A DNA stretch of 64,000 nt. Source: Kitagawia praeruptora (taxonomy: Eukaryota; Streptophyta; Magnoliopsida; Apiales; Apiaceae). Positions 32,958 through 43,400 of the stretch are shown piece by piece. Made by a program: the position numbers and the translations under genes. Within the stretch, counting starts at the first letter, position 1. Every line of letters begins with the position of its first letter. Location: contig CM075354.1 in the NCBI GenBank assembly GCA_037693485.1, positions 63,721,501-63,785,500 on the forward strand, given 5' to 3'. The notes below the pieces were generated by a model that was given only the letters and a program-made list of their open reading frames with translations, made no database searches and was not told the origin of the DNA.

Positions 32958-34040
32958 GTCGTTCCGATGCTTGTAAAGAGGTGCAACTATCCGCCCCATC
33001 TGGGGCATGAGAATATGAGTAGGTTTTGGATGATATAATCTAGAAATGAGAGATATCGAGAAAATATACAAGGGCGTGTGAGAGAGAACCCCACTCCCTT
33101 TTCTGAAAATGCACACGAGGGAAGGGTGAATGGGTGTTATGATTAACAATGACCAATTTTAATTATTACTATGTTACCTAACTGTATAAGCACAAAACAG
33201 TTTGGAATGTTGTCTGGCAGCTTACTGGATTAACACAATTCACAAAATTAATATGTCCAGCTCCGCTACCAACTCGGTAAAGGAATATATTATTCATCAC
33301 AATGAATTACAATTACGGTAATATATCTCCCTGATTCTTCCCGTCACCGATTGCAGCTTGTTGAAACGCCTTGTTTCTTGAACATAGCTCTCTAAGTTCT
33401 ATACTACTCTAAGTATAAACTCCTCTAGCTATATAGTTCCTGAACCTATGTTTCCCAAGCTTGTGTCAATCCAGCAACTAACAACCCACCGGTTGATCAA
33501 TACAAGATATAAGAGTTTTATATCAAACGGGCCACTGATCTCATTAAAAAGTATCAAGTAGCTTCTCAGTCTACACGGGGACTCATTTAAACCAATAAAC
33601 TAATTAATTTATTAATTATTAGTTACAAGCTAGTGCTTTAATTAATTTATGTTATGAGTTTTAAATATTGTACTGGCAATTTTTTTGCTAAGCATATAAT
33701 TTATAATATTTAACTCTTAGTATACAAATATCTTATAACTATATATTAACTTTAAAAGAACACATTTTAAAAATGTACCATAAATCCGGATTAGATAATA
33801 TATATATAGGTATGTTTGGAATTATAATGGCTGTGATTTCTTAATAATTACATTAGTTTACCTAATAAAATTAGGTACAACTATAATATTGTATAATCTG
33901 AGAAAATAATAAGGGTATAAGTTAATAAGGAAATTAATTTCAATTAATAAGTAACATATAATTTTAAGAAAATTTCTTCTCAGGAAAGTTTTAGGTTGCT
34001 TGAATTTGTTATTAACAGCTCTTATTAGGAAATTTAGGAC
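32958..34040. other. intergenic DNA without clear features
   Basis: AT-rich sequence between the CACTA-like element and the gene start at 34115. An open frame on the minus strand (33149-32730) overlaps the CACTA terminus and has no known motif. No repeat border was recognised. Confidence 0.45.
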
Positions 34041-34044
34041 CCTA

Positions 34045-34052
34045 TAAAAAGC
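34045..34052 (+). promoter_or_regulatory. putative TATA box of the truncated gene
   Basis: CCTATAAAAAGC about 70 bases before the ATG at 34115, a usual spacing for a plant promoter. Confidence 0.4.
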
Positions 34053-34114
34053 TGTAATCACTCCCTGTAGTGATCAATCAACTATCGTTTTCCTATTGGA
34101 CGTACTAGCTACTC

Positions 34115-34315
34115 ATGGCGGCTCAACTAAATCTGTCCGTTCTTCTTGTGCTACTATGTCTGGTAAAAAAATTAACATTCAGTCCCTAGTTTAGTTGACA
34201 TTTTAGTATTTGATGAACTGACAAGTTTTTTTGATTTCCATATACAGTTGTACCTGCGGAACTGAGAAGTAACCCGATCAAAGCAATTAGAGAAAGCCCA
34301 GATGGCCAAGCAAAT
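34115..34315 (+). pseudogene. 5' stub of a small host gene cut by element B
   Basis: ATG at 34115 starts MAAQLNLSVLLVLLCL, which looks like a secretion signal, and ends at a splice donor (CTG|GTAAAA, 34162/34163). A second exon may begin after TATACAG at 34248 and is interrupted at 34315 by the LTR of element B. In the simplest splice the phase does not fit (a stop follows after a few codons), so either the border differs or the stub is already mutated. The protein family is not recognised. The rest of the gene, if it exists, would be beyond the right edge of the window. Confidence 0.35.
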
Positions 34316-34811
34316 TGTTGTGGAATAAAAACTAGGTTACAAATTGTATTTAATGTTAGGGTTCGGGAGCTTCGTGCTTTAATGGTTGTTTCCGTGTTCG
34401 AGACTGATCGGTACTCACAGAGTGCCTACGTATCTCGTTATTGAGAATCAAGCTAAGACGTAGTTCTGAGGATGAGGGGCCAGACCCTTTATATAGGCTG
34501 AGAAGCCCTAGGATCGTGGTAGAATTAGGTGACTTGGTGGGCAAGTCACCGCCTTGAGCAAGGTTCTAGACTCCTTTCTTGTAGGAATCAGTTTCCTTGT
34601 TGAAGTAGGTGCCTTGGATGCTAAGTCAAGCAGGAGTAATATCCTTATTTGATTCTTATTGCTGAGCTGGTTATTACCCCTAATACTAATTACGAAATTA
34701 ATATCATAAATAGGGTTTGGGCCCATATAATGGGCCCAACGTTTTGACCATATTGGGCCTATTTAATGTCACATTAAATATGTCTTTAGGGCTTATTTTT
34801 AACCCATATCA
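34316..34811 (-). repeat. 3' LTR of element B (496 bp)
   Basis: Read on the minus strand it begins TGATATGGG after the polypurine tract and ends CCACAACA. A TATATAAA box lies at about 34488-34495. It aligns end to end with the 3' LTR of element A. The flank at 34311-34315 is CAAAT, a candidate for one copy of the target duplication. Confidence 0.9.
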
Positions 34812-34825
34812 TTTGCCCCCCAACT
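34812..34825 (-). other. polypurine tract of element B
   Basis: AGTTGGGGGGCAAA on the minus strand, identical to that of element A and directly before the LTR. Confidence 0.85.
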
Positions 34826-34929
34826 TCTAGGAAAATTGATCAGGTTTTCCTTGAAGTTTTAACGGCCTTATTCGAGACTCGGGTCTGGGTTTTTGCTCAT
34901 ATGCAAGCATTTTCAACAATACTGTCTTA

Positions 34930-35455
34930 ATGTAAAGCGTGGAGCGACCGACGCATTTACAACGACCATAAACGACTTAAACGGCACTAATCAGCCTTAA
35001 ACGACGTTTAAACAATGTTAAAAGACGTTAAACGGCATAAAACGGCACTAAACGGTGCTAAACGACGATAAACGACGCTAAACGATGCTAATCAGCCTTA
35101 AACGACATTTAAACAGTGTTAAACAACGTTAAATGGCATAAAACGGCACTAAACGGTGCGAAACGACGCTAAACGGTGCTAATCAGCCTTAAACGACGTT
35201 TAAACAGTGTTAAACGATGTTAAACGGCATAAAACGGCACTAAACGATGCTAAACGACGCTAAATGGCGCTAATCAGCCTTAAACGACGTTCAAACAGTG
35301 TTAAATGATGTTAAACGGCACTAAACGGTGCTAAACGACGCTAAACGGCGCTAATCAGCCTTAAACGACGTTTAAACAGTGTACGTTAAACGACGTTAAA
35401 ACGGCATAAAACGGCACTAAACGGTGCTAAACGATGCTAAACGGCGCTAATCATA
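34930..35455. repeat. tandem array, unit about 80-100 bp built from 10-bp subunits
   Basis: AATCAGCCTTAAACGACG marks unit starts at about 34989, 35090, 35181, 35272 and 35353: spacings of 101, 91, 91 and 81. The steps of 10 reflect gain or loss of a 10-bp subunit of the type TAAACGACGC. It corresponds to the array at 5935-6215 in element A. Confidence 0.88.
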
Positions 35456-35805
35456 TTTTAGTTCAAACCCATTTTCATATTCTTCACGGAATATGGCTAA
35501 TCAGAAATCTTCATGGTCTTGACGAACCCGGGTTGACTGAAAATATTCATACCCCTGATCGCTCCCGGTTGGACAGAAAATACTCGTAGTCTTGATGAAC
35601 CCCGGTCGGCCGAAGCCTCCCGGGGGCGCAGGTCGGCCAGCCACCAGTCGGCTGGCTCCCGGTCGGCTGGCTCCCGGTCGGCTGAAGCCTTCCGGTTTGC
35701 CCCGGTTGGTCGGCTTCCGGTCGGCTAAATTTTTTTTTTTTGGCTTCTTGGCTTCAATACTTCAACTTCTCTCTTGAATATGATGTTTTCATAAACATGT
35801 ATATT

Positions 35806-36030
35806 CGTGGTCCTGATGACCATGAGTTTTCGTGGTCTTGATGACCATGAGTTTTCGTGGTCTTGACGACCATGAGCTTTCGTGGTCTTGACGACCATGA
35901 GTTTTCGTGGTCTTGACGACCATGTGTTTTCGTGGTCTTGACGACCATGAGCTTTCGTGGTCTTGACGACCATGATTTTTCGTGGTCTTGACGACCATGA
36001 GTTTTCGTGGTCTTGACGACCATGAGTTTA
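35806..36030. repeat. 25-bp tandem array, about nine copies
   Basis: Unit TTTTCGTGGTCTTGACGACC plus ATGAG, almost without changes between copies. As 25 is not a multiple of three, one array supplies long open frames in all three minus-strand phases, which are not genes. Element A has a different 21-bp array in this position. Confidence 0.92.
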
Positions 36031-36312
36031 GAGAATCAGCAATATGGTCATTCATGACTTTTGCTTAAGACTTCCCTTTATTTCTCGATTAGCACTGCTA
36101 ATCCTGTACTTTACGTTAATCACTTGATTAGGCTTCTAAAGCTTCTTTGTCATATACCAACTAAAATTCCCAGTTCCTTATTTTGAGTTTTTGACGACTC
36201 TCTCCATTTATTAACAGATGGTTTTCCTCTCTTCTTTGCATTTATCCGATACATGACCTGTAAACACGATCCGGCCTGCATCTTAACCTGTGATAACAAG
36301 TCACACTTTTTC

Positions 36313-36318
36313 TATAAA
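36313..36318 (+). promoter_or_regulatory. TATA box of the antisense gene (element B)
   Basis: CTATAAAAGAATGGGAG, about 115 bases before the ATG at 36433; matches the box of element A at 4439-4445. Confidence 0.65.
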
Positions 36319-36432
36319 AGAATGGGAGCATCCTTCATTCTTCCTCACTTCTTCATTTCTCAAATCTCTCTCAAAGTCTAAAATTCTCTAGTTCTTTAGC
36401 TTTTCAAGTTCATCCTCAAGTTCAAGCTCGAC

Positions 36433-37990
36433 ATGGCTGACAAATGCCCGGATGTCCCTCAAATCTCCATGCAGGAAGCTATGAGGAAGAAGAGCATGGC
36501 AAGAACGATTAAAGGTATACCAAAACTCAAGCCTCCTCGTTATGTTGATCGTCGATTTGATTCTTTATTGCTCTTGTTGAGCACCATGGGGGAAGCCTTT
36601 CCCAACAGTTCAAACTTGGCTGCTTTCCATTGTCATTCTAAGTTGAAAAAGAAAGACATTGTGAAGATTAGGAGCAAGTACATTTTTCCCGATGTGATTA
36701 AGGTTCGCGTACCAAATCCGGGAGACCGGACTTGCAATTGTCACCCAGAAAGATTATGTGTTTTTAAAGGTACTTTGGAGAAGGGATTAAGGTTCCCGGT
36801 TCATCCTTTTATTATCAGATTCCTGGCGGAGCTCCAAATCCACCCGTGTCAACTGTATCCTAATTCCTGGAGGTTCTTGATTATCTTCATGATAAGGTGT
36901 AAGGAGTTAGGCATCACTTTGGATACAACTTTGTTCAGAAGTATCTTCATGATCAAGAATTCTTCTGAGTCCTCACCAGGATATGTTGGTTTTCAACTCT
37001 GAAACAGGCTTCCTCATATTGTAAACTCCTTCTCCTTTCCCGATTCTCATCATACATGGGATAGGGAATTTGCCGTTTTGGAATGGGAAGGTGGCGACTG
37101 GGGCCACTTTTTTGTTAAGAGATTCGGATTTGTGGAAGATAGTTCACACTTCGTGTGTGACCTTACCGACCAACAATTACTCGACAGGGATAAACTGCTT
37201 GCCGATGAAGGGCGCACCCATTATAAAACTATTCCTACTGAGAAGAAACTTATCGAAGCTGGCCTAAGCTTTCTTTCTGTTGAGGGTAATTTTTCCTTCA
37301 TGGCTTCATTATGAACTATGTTTGTTCTTATTCCGATATCTTTTCTTTCATATTTCAGCTGCTGAGGAGTTGGACAATCTCCCTGAGAATCAACCAACTA
37401 TTACAAGGCGAATGATGAAGAAGGCAGAGACTCAACTGAATCCTCCTGAAAGACAAGTTCCTCAATTCTTGGTGGGATGTAGCCAAGGGGGAAAGAGGTC
37501 CCGAATTGCTGGTGAAGGCATTAGAATTCCCTTCACTCCAGATTGGGGCATCTGCGAGCAAGATTCTGTTATAGGGAGCTCCGTCCTGTCCTTAGATTGG
37601 TCAAGACTCTCTATCACCCCTCCTGATCTCCTGACTGTTACTGCGGGGGATAAAATCGATGAATCCGAGCGCCTCAGAGCTCAGGCCTTATATCAGGTAC
37701 CAACTGGTGTACTTAGTGTTTTTGTTTACTTCGTTGGTTACAAATGTTTTTCTAACTCCCTTATTGCAGGTCAATGCCTATCTTCAATCCGTGACTCGTC
37801 AAGGTCGTGCTCATAGGGATGACAATGCCATACTGAAGAGCGAGAAGGCAAAGCTCCAAGAGCAGATACAAGACTTGGACTCCAGAGCTATCCGAGCTGA
37901 GGCTAACTGCCATTCTCTTCAAAAGAATCTTTATTCTATGGCTGTGAGGCAATCTTTCCCCGGCAAGCAACTTCGTGCCATAGTCGAATC
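36433..37990 (+). pseudogene. antisense accessory gene of element B, 5' part
   Basis: Exons 36433-37285, 37359-37696 and 37770-37990, with 73-base introns at the same codon positions as in element A. Exon 1 has RFDSLLLLLSTMG, FPDVIKVRVPNPGDR, HPERLCVFKG and HPCQLYPNSWR, the same domain as in A. A TGA stop at 37000-37002 breaks exon 1, a lesion not shared with A, after which homology resumes (LPHIVNSFSFPDSHH). Exon 3 starts with a coiled coil and runs into LTR sequence of element C at 37991. The middle of exon 3 is missing; the acidic C-terminus is at 51251-51335. Confidence 0.8.
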
Positions 37991-40900
37991 TTCAGTACAT
38001 GTTGCAGAAATATCCACAATTGGATGATGAACTAATACTGGAGTATTCACCGCGCCCGCTATTCCATCTACGATGATCAGTCGTAGCATGTATAGCTCAA
38101 ATTAGATTTACTACCGGTAGAAGGAAGAACCGACGGATTTACTTGTCTATCGCCCTTCTTGGATCTCCCCGGCCAACGGTTGGGCCAATGGGATGGACCG
38201 GCGCGACTCGGCCTCTTACACGACTCCTAGTTCGAGTAAAATCCATGACTCTGAAACGTAAAGCTCATCCTCTTTTCCCCAAGTATAATACTCGTTGATA
38301 AGACTCCACAAAGTAGTCGTATCTAATTGGAAAGGAAAAATTCACCAATATTTCCCAAGATGCTGCTTGTTAATGGATATAAACTTGTTCCAGGAATTTA
38401 CTCCTCGAGTATTGAGGAAGTAACCAGAGTCACCATGACTCATAATACTTGGATTGGAATTAGTTCAACCACAATATCTCATGACCCAAAAGTCAAATAA
38501 AAATCGAATTCCTCAGGTAAGGTTCCCCAATTTTGAAGGAAAACGATGCCATTACGGCCAGAAGTTGATTTGCAATCAGAGGGCCTAAATAATATACTTA
38601 TGATATTTTTCTGAAAATCCTTGTTAGGCAAAATAGGATAGGCTCTCAACATAGTTTATAGAAAATTCAGAAGTCAGAGATATACAAGATATCTTTAATA
38701 AAACTCATAATATACTTCATTATTATTGAAGTCAAATATGCATTTATATACATAAACTATTCCATTTATATTGAAAGCATTTAATAAATATCCAAATAAT
38801 ATTTATTAAATCAAAATATCTGACGGATATAGTTTAACAAAAGAATTATGATCCAATCTAAAGGAATCTTGAAAATAATATTCAATAACTAAACAATCCT
38901 TAAAGGATAATAAGAAAGACCTTTAATTGAATATTCGAAATAATATTCATTTAATAATGAATCATAGAATAGAAGAAATTAAACTTGAATTATATATTTA
39001 CAATAATATTTATTAAAATCAAGATATTTGAATAATAACATTTATCAAAGTAATTATACTCAAATCTCAAAGTGAATATTGAAAATAATATTCACTACCT
39101 GAGTAATCCTCCAAATGATAATAAGAAAAACCTTTAACTGAGTATTGGGGAGAATATCCATTAAGTAATTGATCATCAAATAATAATTGGAAAAGCCTTG
39201 AAATGAATATTCAAAATAATATTCATTAATAAATAAATAATACTCCCTCCGTCCCTTTTTAGTTGGCACATTTGCAAAAAACACACATATTAAGAAAGAA
39301 TTAATTATTTAATTTGTTTCCATGTTTGCCCTTAACCTTAACATTAAATGATGAGTTATGAGTGTGTATATTAAATATAAAGTCAAACTTTGGTATTACA
39401 AACAAAGGGGTATATATGGAAAAATGGGTAAAAATAGGTATTGGAACAAGGAATGTGACAACTATCGGGCATTACGACGGCTATATATCGGACGTTCCAA
39501 AAATCGTAATCATCAAACCAAGCCACATCGGGCATCCATACAATTTATACACATATTATACATCCTCAACTGTCCAAGAACATCTACTTCATCCTCATAT
39601 TCATCATAATTCTTAAATCAAGAAATCACTACATAATCATGCTTATAATATACTAACAACATAACTAAGCTTAAATCACTCAAGAACATGCTTCAATCTC
39701 AAAACAAGAGCTTGGGTTTCAAAGTTTATACCTTCTTTGGAGAGTGTGCTAGCCTTGCTAAGCTTGATCTAGTCCTTGTATAGCCTTAACAATCTTAAAC
39801 TAACAAGAATCAACAAGAACATGATTAGAGTTTTTCGGTTCTGTTAGTACTCAGTTGAAAGTACATGAAACACGAGGCCCTTACCGACCTTTTCTGAACG
39901 AGGCTTCTAAAGGAGTGTTGTAGAGCATCTAACCAGCTTTCCAACAAGCTAAAGAACACGAAATTTCATGGAGTATTGAAGGAGATACGTTCGTTCAAAA
40001 ATCGTTACAGAAACTGTCAATATTCTCGACAGTTTGCTTCTTCAAATTGGGGAGGTGATTTGCCTAGGCTATACTACTTGGATTTCTATGAAATTTGGAG
40101 CGAATATTGCACATGGAGTGGAGAGGTTGTGGTTCAAATTTGGTGATTTTATCATGGATAGAAATGGAGATATTAATTTTCTTCTTTTATGAGGTTCTGC
40201 TGGGCAGCTTGTAAGAATGGAGAGAATGGAGTTGTTTTGATTTTGTTCTCTTGCTTGGTTTGCTAGAAATGAATTATTGTGATGGGAGTAAGATAATATC
40301 TTGGCCAAAAGCTACTTTAATAAAGTGATGATGCAAGGGATGATGCATTTGTATGGCTTGATGTGGAAGCTTGGTTGAAAAATATCTATTATGCTAAGTA
40401 CAAGGTTTAAATTACTAAGTGCATTGGTTTCTCATGTAACCACTTGGTTACTAGATATTTCTACTAGCACATGCATGCATCTTGATCTCTGCTTGCTCTT
40501 TTGTCCGGTTACTGCTCAATTTCGCTAATCGTTCGAAAGAATATCTCAAGTATTTCTTGTTAAGGTTTTACCGGAAACCTTATTAATATTTACACTACCA
40601 TTATTAATCCTCCTTTATTATTCTTGGATTTAATATCCTTTAAATCTCATTAATAAATCCTTCCTTGGACTCTTGATATACCATATCCTTAATCCATGAT
40701 TCGTTCGCTCAATCGTTTAATCTCGTTATAAAGTCTCAACGGTTTCTAGAACGTTCGTTCCACTGTCTCAGTGGTTTTCGTTCTAAATCCTCAAATTAAA
40801 TATAATAAAATTCAAAAATATTAAATCCTCAATTCCTCAGATTTAATATCTCATTTCTTGAATATAATAATATATAATTCACCGTCTGGTCAAATATTAC

Positions 40901-41152
40901 ACCAAAATACAAATTGGAATTTCTGAATTTCGATCGTCTTTGCATACACTTATTTGCTCTGTAGATCACTAATATGACTTCAGAATATCCATCCTATTTC
41001 TCGTACGTAGATGACATGAAAATTTTTCTTAATCCTCAAAATCACTATTCATCCACCAAAATCACTATTCATGCATGACAAACACTATTCACGTATATAC
41101 TTATTCTTAATAAGAAAAGTTTTAATTCTACCGAAAAATCTGGGTTCTTACA
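37991..41152 (-). repeat. 3' LTR of element C, truncated and internally deleted
   Basis: Matches 46952-51250 of the 5' LTR in two blocks, 37991-39242 (with 46952-48204) and 39468-41152 (with 49567-51250). Missing are the outer 956 bp (equivalent of 45996-46951) and about 1.36 kb in the middle (equivalent of 48205-49566), where a partial MITE stands instead. Confidence 0.88.
39243..39467. mobile_element. partial Stowaway-type MITE in the 3' LTR of element C
   Basis: CTCCCTCCGTCCC follows TA (39241-39242), which is still a single empty TA in the 5' LTR (48203-48204). The opposite end of the MITE is absent: the sequence passes directly into LTR sequence equivalent to 49567. The MITE came first and a deletion then removed its right end with 1.36 kb of LTR. 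Confidence 0.72.
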
Positions 41153-41166
41153 GTCTCCCCTCCTTA
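41153..41166 (-). other. polypurine tract of element C
   Basis: AAGGAGGGGAGAC on the minus strand, directly before the LTR start TGTAAGAACCC. Confidence 0.8.
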
Positions 41167-43400
41167 AAAGGATTCCGTCCCGGAATCAGTTTAGGAATCA
41201 ATGGGGTTGCTCCTTCTTTATTTCACTCTTTCAACTTCCAGGTGGATTCTTCCACATCTTGATTTTCTCACAATTCCTTATTAGTTTGAAAACCTTGTTC
41301 CTTACACTTGCTCATTTCTTTTCATGATTTCCACAGGAATATCTTTAGCATCGCGCCTCTCCAATATTATATTCTCTATCTTGTTTGAACAGAAATAAAC
41401 CAATATAAACTGGCTTGTCATTCTTCAACAATATTCCATTTAGCTTATCAATAGCAGTACTATCTCCATCCATCCTGGGCTTCCACTAGCCGTTTGCTGA
41501 TAAAACCTTTTGTCTCTTTGGCTTGTCGAATTAACTCAGTTTCCAGTATCTTTATCTTTCCATCCTCCTTCCAACATAAGGAAGAGCGACAACTCTTCTC
41601 ATAACGGCCTCGTAAGGTAGTATCCCTTATACATTATGGTACCGTCTAAGTGCATCTAATATCTCGGACTATGGGTCTTGGGTAAGACCTCGTCCTTGAA
41701 TTCCCGAATCTTCGGAATCCATCTCTTTTCTCCTTTTTGACTAAGGCATTGGCCACCACATTGGCCTCCCCTAAATGGTAGTGCATCTTATAGTCGTATC
41801 TTGATCTCTATCATGACATAAAGTCTTAATACTCCGACCTTTAAATATATCTTCTCTGTAAAATTTTCCAGAAAATAAGCTCTAATAATACTCCTTGAAA
41901 CAATTATAAGAAAGTATTAGTAATAATATAATTTCCTGTTCGTACTTAAACGGGCATATACTTTACCCTCTTTCTTGAAAATTTTCCTTGCTCTTTCCTT
42001 CTGCATAATATATACTTGAGGCTTTCATGGTCCATATAATGTTTCCAAATCTTTTGAAGTGAAAACCATCGCTGCTAATTCCAATTTATGGGTGGGTATC
42101 TAGTCTCTTACTCTTTTAACTGTCTGAATGCATACACACTTACTCTACGGTGTTGTATCAGCACACAATCTAAACTTTTATGAGATGCATCATTATATAT
42201 CACAAAGTCTTCCTTATCATCTAGTAGGGCCAACACTGGGCTGACACCAACCTCTTTTCAATTCTTGCAAACTCTTCTCACACTTAGGAGTCCATTCCAA
42301 CTTCTCAGTCCTTCTCGTCAATTGTGTCAACGGTGCTGCTATCTTAGCAAGGTCCTACATGAATTCCCTATAATAGCCTGTCAGGTCTATAAAACTTCTC
42401 ACCTTTGTGGGTGTAGTTGGTCTCTCCCAATTGAAACAACTTCTATTTTAGTGGGATCCATTAATACTCCCTTGGTAATAACCACACGTCTTAGAAATTG
42501 GGCTTCATTAAACCATAATTCACACTTTGAGAATTTGGCATGCAACTGCTCTTCTCATATTAACTCTAAAATAATTCTTAAATGTTCGTCCTCTGGATAT
42601 ATCATGACGTCATCAATAAATACAATAACGAGCTTATATAAATATTTCTTGAACACTTGATTCACTAAATCCATAAAAACTATGGGTGCATTAATTACCC
42701 AAATGACATGGCTAAAATCTCATAGTATCTATGCCTATTGCGAACGCAGTACTGGGTATATCCTCGGGTTTAATCTTTAACGGGTGGCATCAAGTTCTCA
42801 ATTCAATCTTGGAAAATACATATCACCTCTTAGCTGGTTTAGCAAATCGTTTCTCCTCGGTAGTAGGTCTTTACTCTTACTGATAAACTTGTTCCATGGT
42901 CTAGCGGTTAGGACATCATACTCTGAATCTGGTAACCCGAGTTCAATTCTCGTTAGTCGATATACACTTTCATTATTCCATTTTTATCTCACAACCAACA
43001 CCGAGGCTCCCCACGGTGATGCACTGGGTCTTATCATACTCTTGCCCAGCATTTGTCACTAATTCGCTACTCTTTCCTTTCTACTGGGGTTAATCCATAA
43101 CAGTTTCTATTTCCCGGTCCGATGGCAATCCGGATAGATTCTCTGGAATACATTATTAAACTCGTCAATCACTGGGGTTCTTTAATCCCCTTCATCCTCA
43201 ACACTTATTCTGCAAAACCAAAGCTAGTGTCCCTTCGTACACAACTGTTCCATAATCTCAATTCGACTATGGTGTCTATATCGGACACCGCTGTCACTGA
43301 AGTTTCCCATTACTTCGTCATTCCTTTCAGATATAGTTTGACCCACTTTTCATTCGTATAATCTCCTTGAGGAAGAGTAAACTGATTCTATCGATATATC
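41167..43400 (-). pseudogene. pol of the chromovirus, decayed
   Basis: Broken by many stops and shifts, but blocks can be read in order on the minus strand: GLPSDREIE (about 43125, before RT), GASVLVV (about 43010), a catalytic-core start near 42860, KPEDIPSTAFAIG (about 42760), IVFIDDVMIYPED (about 42600, YVDD-box equivalent), DLAKIAAPLTQLTRR (about 42320), FVIYNDASHKSL (about 42200, RNase H), and a shortened integrase region ending WKLKE (41235). The integrase part is too short, so a deletion is likely. It contains an inserted tRNA piece (42891-42953). Confidence 0.7.
42891..42953 (+). pseudogene. tRNA-Gln (anticodon CTG) fragment inside chromovirus RT
   Basis: GTTCCATGGTCTAGCGGTTA, then GGACATC, the anticodon loop CTCTGAA (anticodon CTG at 42923-42925), GGTAACC, and the T arm CCGAGTTCAATTCTCGT follow the layout of plant tRNA-Gln. 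Both halves of the acceptor stem are incomplete and the anticodon stem has mismatches, so it is not a working gene. It splits an RT block: the pol words GAATTGAAC and AACAAGTTTATC stand on either side, sharing GAAC with the tRNA T loop and acceptor. Confidence 0.6.

Noticed and set aside
32730..33149. 139-codon open frame on the minus strand
   Set aside because: It runs across the terminus of the CACTA-like element into flanking DNA; no known motif.
35725..36055. Three overlapping proteins with VVKTTK/HGRQDHE repeats
   Set aside because: All three phases of one 25-bp array are open; they are products of the repeat.
42891..42953. Functional tRNA-Gln gene
   Set aside because: Acceptor stem halves do not pair and the anticodon stem has mismatches; it is called as a fragment.
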